A stretch of 15,102 nucleotides of DNA, from the NCBI GenBank assembly GCA_964569295.1, contig CAZMVU010000115.1, positions 1 through 15,102 on the forward strand. Direction: 5' to 3'. This document shows, piece after piece, positions 13,966 to 15,102 of the stretch. Below the pieces are notes generated by a model, which ran no database searches, was not told the DNA's origin, and was given only the letters and a program-made list of their open reading frames with translations. Origin of the DNA: CAZMVU01 sp964569295. Its GTDB lineage: Bacteria; Hydrogenedentota; Hydrogenedentia; Hydrogenedentales; JAGMZX01. The stretch's first letter is position 1. Every line of letters begins with the position of its first letter. Made by a program: the position numbers and the translations under genes.

Positions 13966-14309
13966 ACGAATTCAAGGGGCGAACCAAAGCCTTCGGACTG
14001 CGTGTTGTGCGGCTGGTAGAGGCTTTGCCGCGGTCACGAACGGCGGATGTAATCGGAAAGCAGTTGCTCCGGTGCGGAACATCCGTCGGTGCGAACTACG
14101 GCGCGGCTTGCCGCGCGAAATCCCCGGCGGACTTCATCGCTAAGTTGAAAATCGTCGAAGAGGAGTGCGACGAATCGATCTACTGGATGGAACTAATCGT
14201 AGAAGCCGGACTGATGCCCGAAAACCGGGTCGCGGACCTCAGCAAAGAAGCCAACGAAATCCTCTCGATGGTTGCCGCTTCCCTCAAAACCGCGCGCGCC
14301 CGCAAATAA
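13956..14309 (+). CDS. Four-helix-bundle protein (S23/TIGR02436-type)
   Basis: The product is 117 aa, the usual length. Recognisable segments are the opening FKGRTKAFGLRVVRLVEALP, the conserved block GKQLLRCGTSVGANYGAACR (34-53) and ADFIAKLKIVEEECDESIYW (58-77), all hallmarks of this family of small four-helix proteins, related to the Avd protein of diversity-generating retroelements and to the protein in 23S rRNA intervening sequences. Proposed roles involve nucleic acid or rRNA binding; no definite function is known. The ATG at 13956 lacks a ribosome site. The gene is enclosed by inverted heptamer repeats, and its stop codon overlaps the right repeat. Confidence 0.88.
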   Translation: MNADEFKGRTKAFGLRVVRLVEALPRSRTADVIGKQLLRCGTSVGANYGAACRAKSPADFIAKLKIVEEECDESIYWMELIVEAGLMPENRVADLSKEANEILSMVAASLKTARARK

Positions 14310-14340
14310 TCGTCAATCCGAAATCGTCAATTGCTCACGC

Positions 14341-14369
14341 TTGCACTTTTTGCATCGTGTAGTTATAAT
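14341..14369 (+). promoter_or_regulatory. brnTA promoter
   Basis: TTGCAC (14341-14346), exactly 17 nt, TATAAT (14364-14369): the best promoter in the window. The predicted start, 7 nt after the -10, coincides with the A of the brnT ATG (14376), implying a leaderless mRNA. BrnA proteins are known to repress their own promoters; the operator would overlap this region. Confidence 0.7.
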
Positions 14370-14375
14370 GTAGTT

Positions 14376-14663
14376 ATGGATGCCTTGCGTTTTGAATGGG
14401 ACCCTGCGAAGGCCCGGTCGAACCTTCGGAAACATGGTGTTTCCTTCGAAGAAGCGCGCAGTGTCTTCTTCGACGAGCACGCCGTCGAGTTTTACGACGA
14501 CGGGCATGCCGATTGGGAAGACCGTTTTCTTCTGTTGGGTCTGAGTTCGCAACTGAAGCTTCTCCTGGTATGCCGCTGCTATCGGGAGGCTGACGCGGTC
14601 ATCCGCATCGTCTCGGCCCGCAAAGCAACACCCTCGGAATCCGAGCACTATCGGAGGTCTTGA
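14376..14663 (+). CDS. brnT: BrnT-type ribonuclease toxin
   Basis: The product is 95 aa, the normal size. It shows the family pattern: FEWDPAKARSNLRKHGVSF (W-D-x-x-K...N-x-x-KHGVxF), a middle with FYDDGHADWEDRFLLLG, and the C-terminal RIVSARKATPSESEHYRR (R-x-x-SARxA...E-x-x-Y). BrnT is a RelE-like RNase toxin that halts translation and is neutralised by BrnA in a 2:2 complex. The ATG at 14376 is preferred over the upstream ATG at 14331, which lies before the promoter. There is no ribosome site, in line with a leaderless start. brnA follows after one nucleotide. Confidence 0.92.
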   Translation: MDALRFEWDPAKARSNLRKHGVSFEEARSVFFDEHAVEFYDDGHADWEDRFLLLGLSSQLKLLLVCRCYREADAVIRIVSARKATPSESEHYRRS

Positions 14664-14664
14664 C

Positions 14665-14883
14665 ATGAAACAGGAATACGACCTTTCCAAGATGAAGTCC
14701 CGCAAGAATCCCTACGCCCGGCGTCTCAAGAAGCAATTGACGCTGCGCCTCGATCCGGATGTGATCGAGTATTTCAAGAAGCAGTCGGAAGAACATGGGA
14801 TTCCCTACCAGACGTTGATCAACCACTATCTGCGCGATTGCATGGAGCAGGGCCGGGAACTGCACATGACCTGGTCATCGTGA
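14665..14883 (+). CDS. brnA: BrnA-type antitoxin
   Basis: The product is 72 aa with a basic N-terminus (toxin-contact and linker region) and a C-terminal ribbon-helix-helix fold: QLTLRLDPDVIEYFKKQSEE (the DNA-binding strand LTLRLD, then helix) and GIPYQTLINHYLRDCMEQG (second helix). This matches BrnA (COG3514), which binds BrnT and represses the operon. GGAGG at 14653-14657 gives a good ribosome site inside the end of brnT, so this gene, unlike brnT, has a leadered start. Its last codons overlap a minus-strand remnant. Confidence 0.9.
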   Translation: MKQEYDLSKMKSRKNPYARRLKKQLTLRLDPDVIEYFKKQSEEHGIPYQTLINHYLRDCMEQGRELHMTWSS

Positions 14884-14952
14884 TTTCCTTTCCATTTCTT
14901 TGCGCTCGTGTTCGCGCTGCGTTTCGAGCATCTCCACAAAACGGCGGCTGGC
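14875..14952 (-). pseudogene. 25-codon C-terminal remnant of a minus-strand gene
   Basis: The minus strand reads ASRRFVEMLETQREHERKEM then ERKSR and a TGA (14875-14877). The pattern is a charged helix, as at the end of a real protein, but its upstream side stops exactly at the heptamer array (14953). Too short to identify. Confidence 0.3.
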
Positions 14953-15015
14953 GATTTACGATTGCCGATTTACGATTTACGATTTACGATTGACGATTGA
15001 CGATTGACGATTGGG
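14953..15015. repeat. Heptamer array (GATTTAC/GATTGAC), right copy
   Basis: Nine consecutive 7-bp units: GATTTAC, GATTGCC, three GATTTAC, three GATTGAC, GATTGGG. It is the longer version of the array at 13897-13931 and leads into the second direct-repeat copy. Confidence 0.85.
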
Positions 15016-15049
15016 GGACGCAGCCGGTAATCTCACGGTATGGACGCGG
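14995..15049. repeat. 55-bp direct repeat, copy 2
   Basis: Matches 13911-13965 at 54 of 55 positions. The distance between copies is 1,084 bp, covering the four-helix gene and brnTA. Confidence 0.85.
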
Positions 15050-15057
15050 CTGATTGA
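15040..15057 (+). pseudogene. Truncated start of a second four-helix-bundle gene
   Basis: The duplicated ATG is followed by only four codons (MDAAD) and a TGA. It is the start of the gene at 13956 without its body. Confidence 0.5.
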
Positions 15058-15072
15058 AAAACCTGAATGCGT

Positions 15073-15102
15073 TACAATAGCCGGGTGCAAACCTGAACGG
15101 AG
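15073..15102 (+). promoter_or_regulatory. Likely promoter end and ribosome site of a gene beyond the window
   Basis: TACAAT (15073-15078) fits a -10, and the last bases, ACGGAG, look like a ribosome site. The gene itself lies outside the window. Confidence 0.3.

Larger units (their letters stand above)
13898..14331 (+). mobile_element. Possible 434-bp mini-element with four-helix-bundle gene
   Basis: The left end (13898-13921) and the complement of the right end (14308-14331) agree at 22 of 24 positions, giving imperfect terminal inverted repeats around one gene. Four-helix-bundle (S23-type) genes are known inside 23S rRNA intervening sequences whose ends also form a stem; here the unit stands free. 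Mobility is inference. Confidence 0.4.

Noticed and set aside
11975..14309. A diversity-generating retroelement, because an RT and an Avd-like four-helix protein lie close together
   Set aside because: The RT has the retron-style QGAPTSP and VTG motifs and a TIR fusion, not DGR-type motifs, and no template/variable repeat pair with adenine changes is visible. The four-helix gene belongs to the common S23-type family.
14953..15015. A CRISPR array
   Set aside because: Units are 7 bp, directly adjacent and without spacers, so this is a simple tandem repeat.

Overview
The window looks like a chromosomal segment of a GC-rich, Gram-negative, glycan-degrading and probably anaerobic bacterium. The evidence is an outer-membrane beta-barrel protein, an oxygen-sensitive-type radical SAM sulfatase maturase, a large exported glycoside-hydrolase-like protein, and DUF1844 and bS22-like small proteins. 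The gene set recalls Candidatus Hydrogenedentota or another PVC/FCB-side lineage, but that placement is inference from protein style only.

Left part (1-7000), ordinary core-type genes: an alginate-export-like outer-membrane barrel; an anaerobic sulfatase maturase with a C-terminal SEC-C tail; an unrecognised membrane protein on the minus strand; a DUF1638 protein; a small zinc-ribbon protein; ndk; a 29-residue bS22/AURKAIP1-COX24-like basic protein with a TTG start; and a DUF1844 protein. Several have readable sigma70-type promoters, three of them in the window with an exact TTGCAC -35. Most genes are single transcription units separated by hairpins.

Middle (7000-10550): the decayed N-terminus of an AAA-type ATPase gene, a REP-like hairpin, a minus-strand GH42-like exported enzyme with an inserted beta-sandwich, and a 470-nt gene-free stretch.

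Right part (10550-15102), accessory DNA and the most interesting region. An integron integrase gene (intI) points toward its cassette, so the integration site lies at its 3' end ('reverse' integron arrangement). The heptamer GTTGGGC occurs just downstream of intI (11758) and again at the end of a folded 78-nt attC-like site (13643-13720). Between them lies a 1,956-bp cassette. The cassette encodes a reverse transcriptase fused to a TIR domain, preceded by a 143-nt region bounded by a perfect 14-bp inverted repeat with internal stem-loops, the layout of a retron msr-msd RNA (a1/a2 repeats). The cassette therefore reads as a complete one-gene retron-TIR anti-phage system, RNA plus RT-effector, packaged as an integron cassette. 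I could not test the assignment by search.

Beyond attC lie remnants of minus-strand genes, a four-helix-bundle (S23-type) gene enclosed by imperfect 24-bp inverted repeats made of GATTGAC/GATTTAC heptamers, a BrnT-BrnA toxin-antitoxin pair with a promoter that predicts a leaderless brnT mRNA, and a second copy of the heptamer repeat plus the four-helix gene start. A 55-bp direct repeat thus brackets about 1.08 kb holding the four-helix gene and brnTA. This stretch looks like repeated insertion and decay in an accessory locus.
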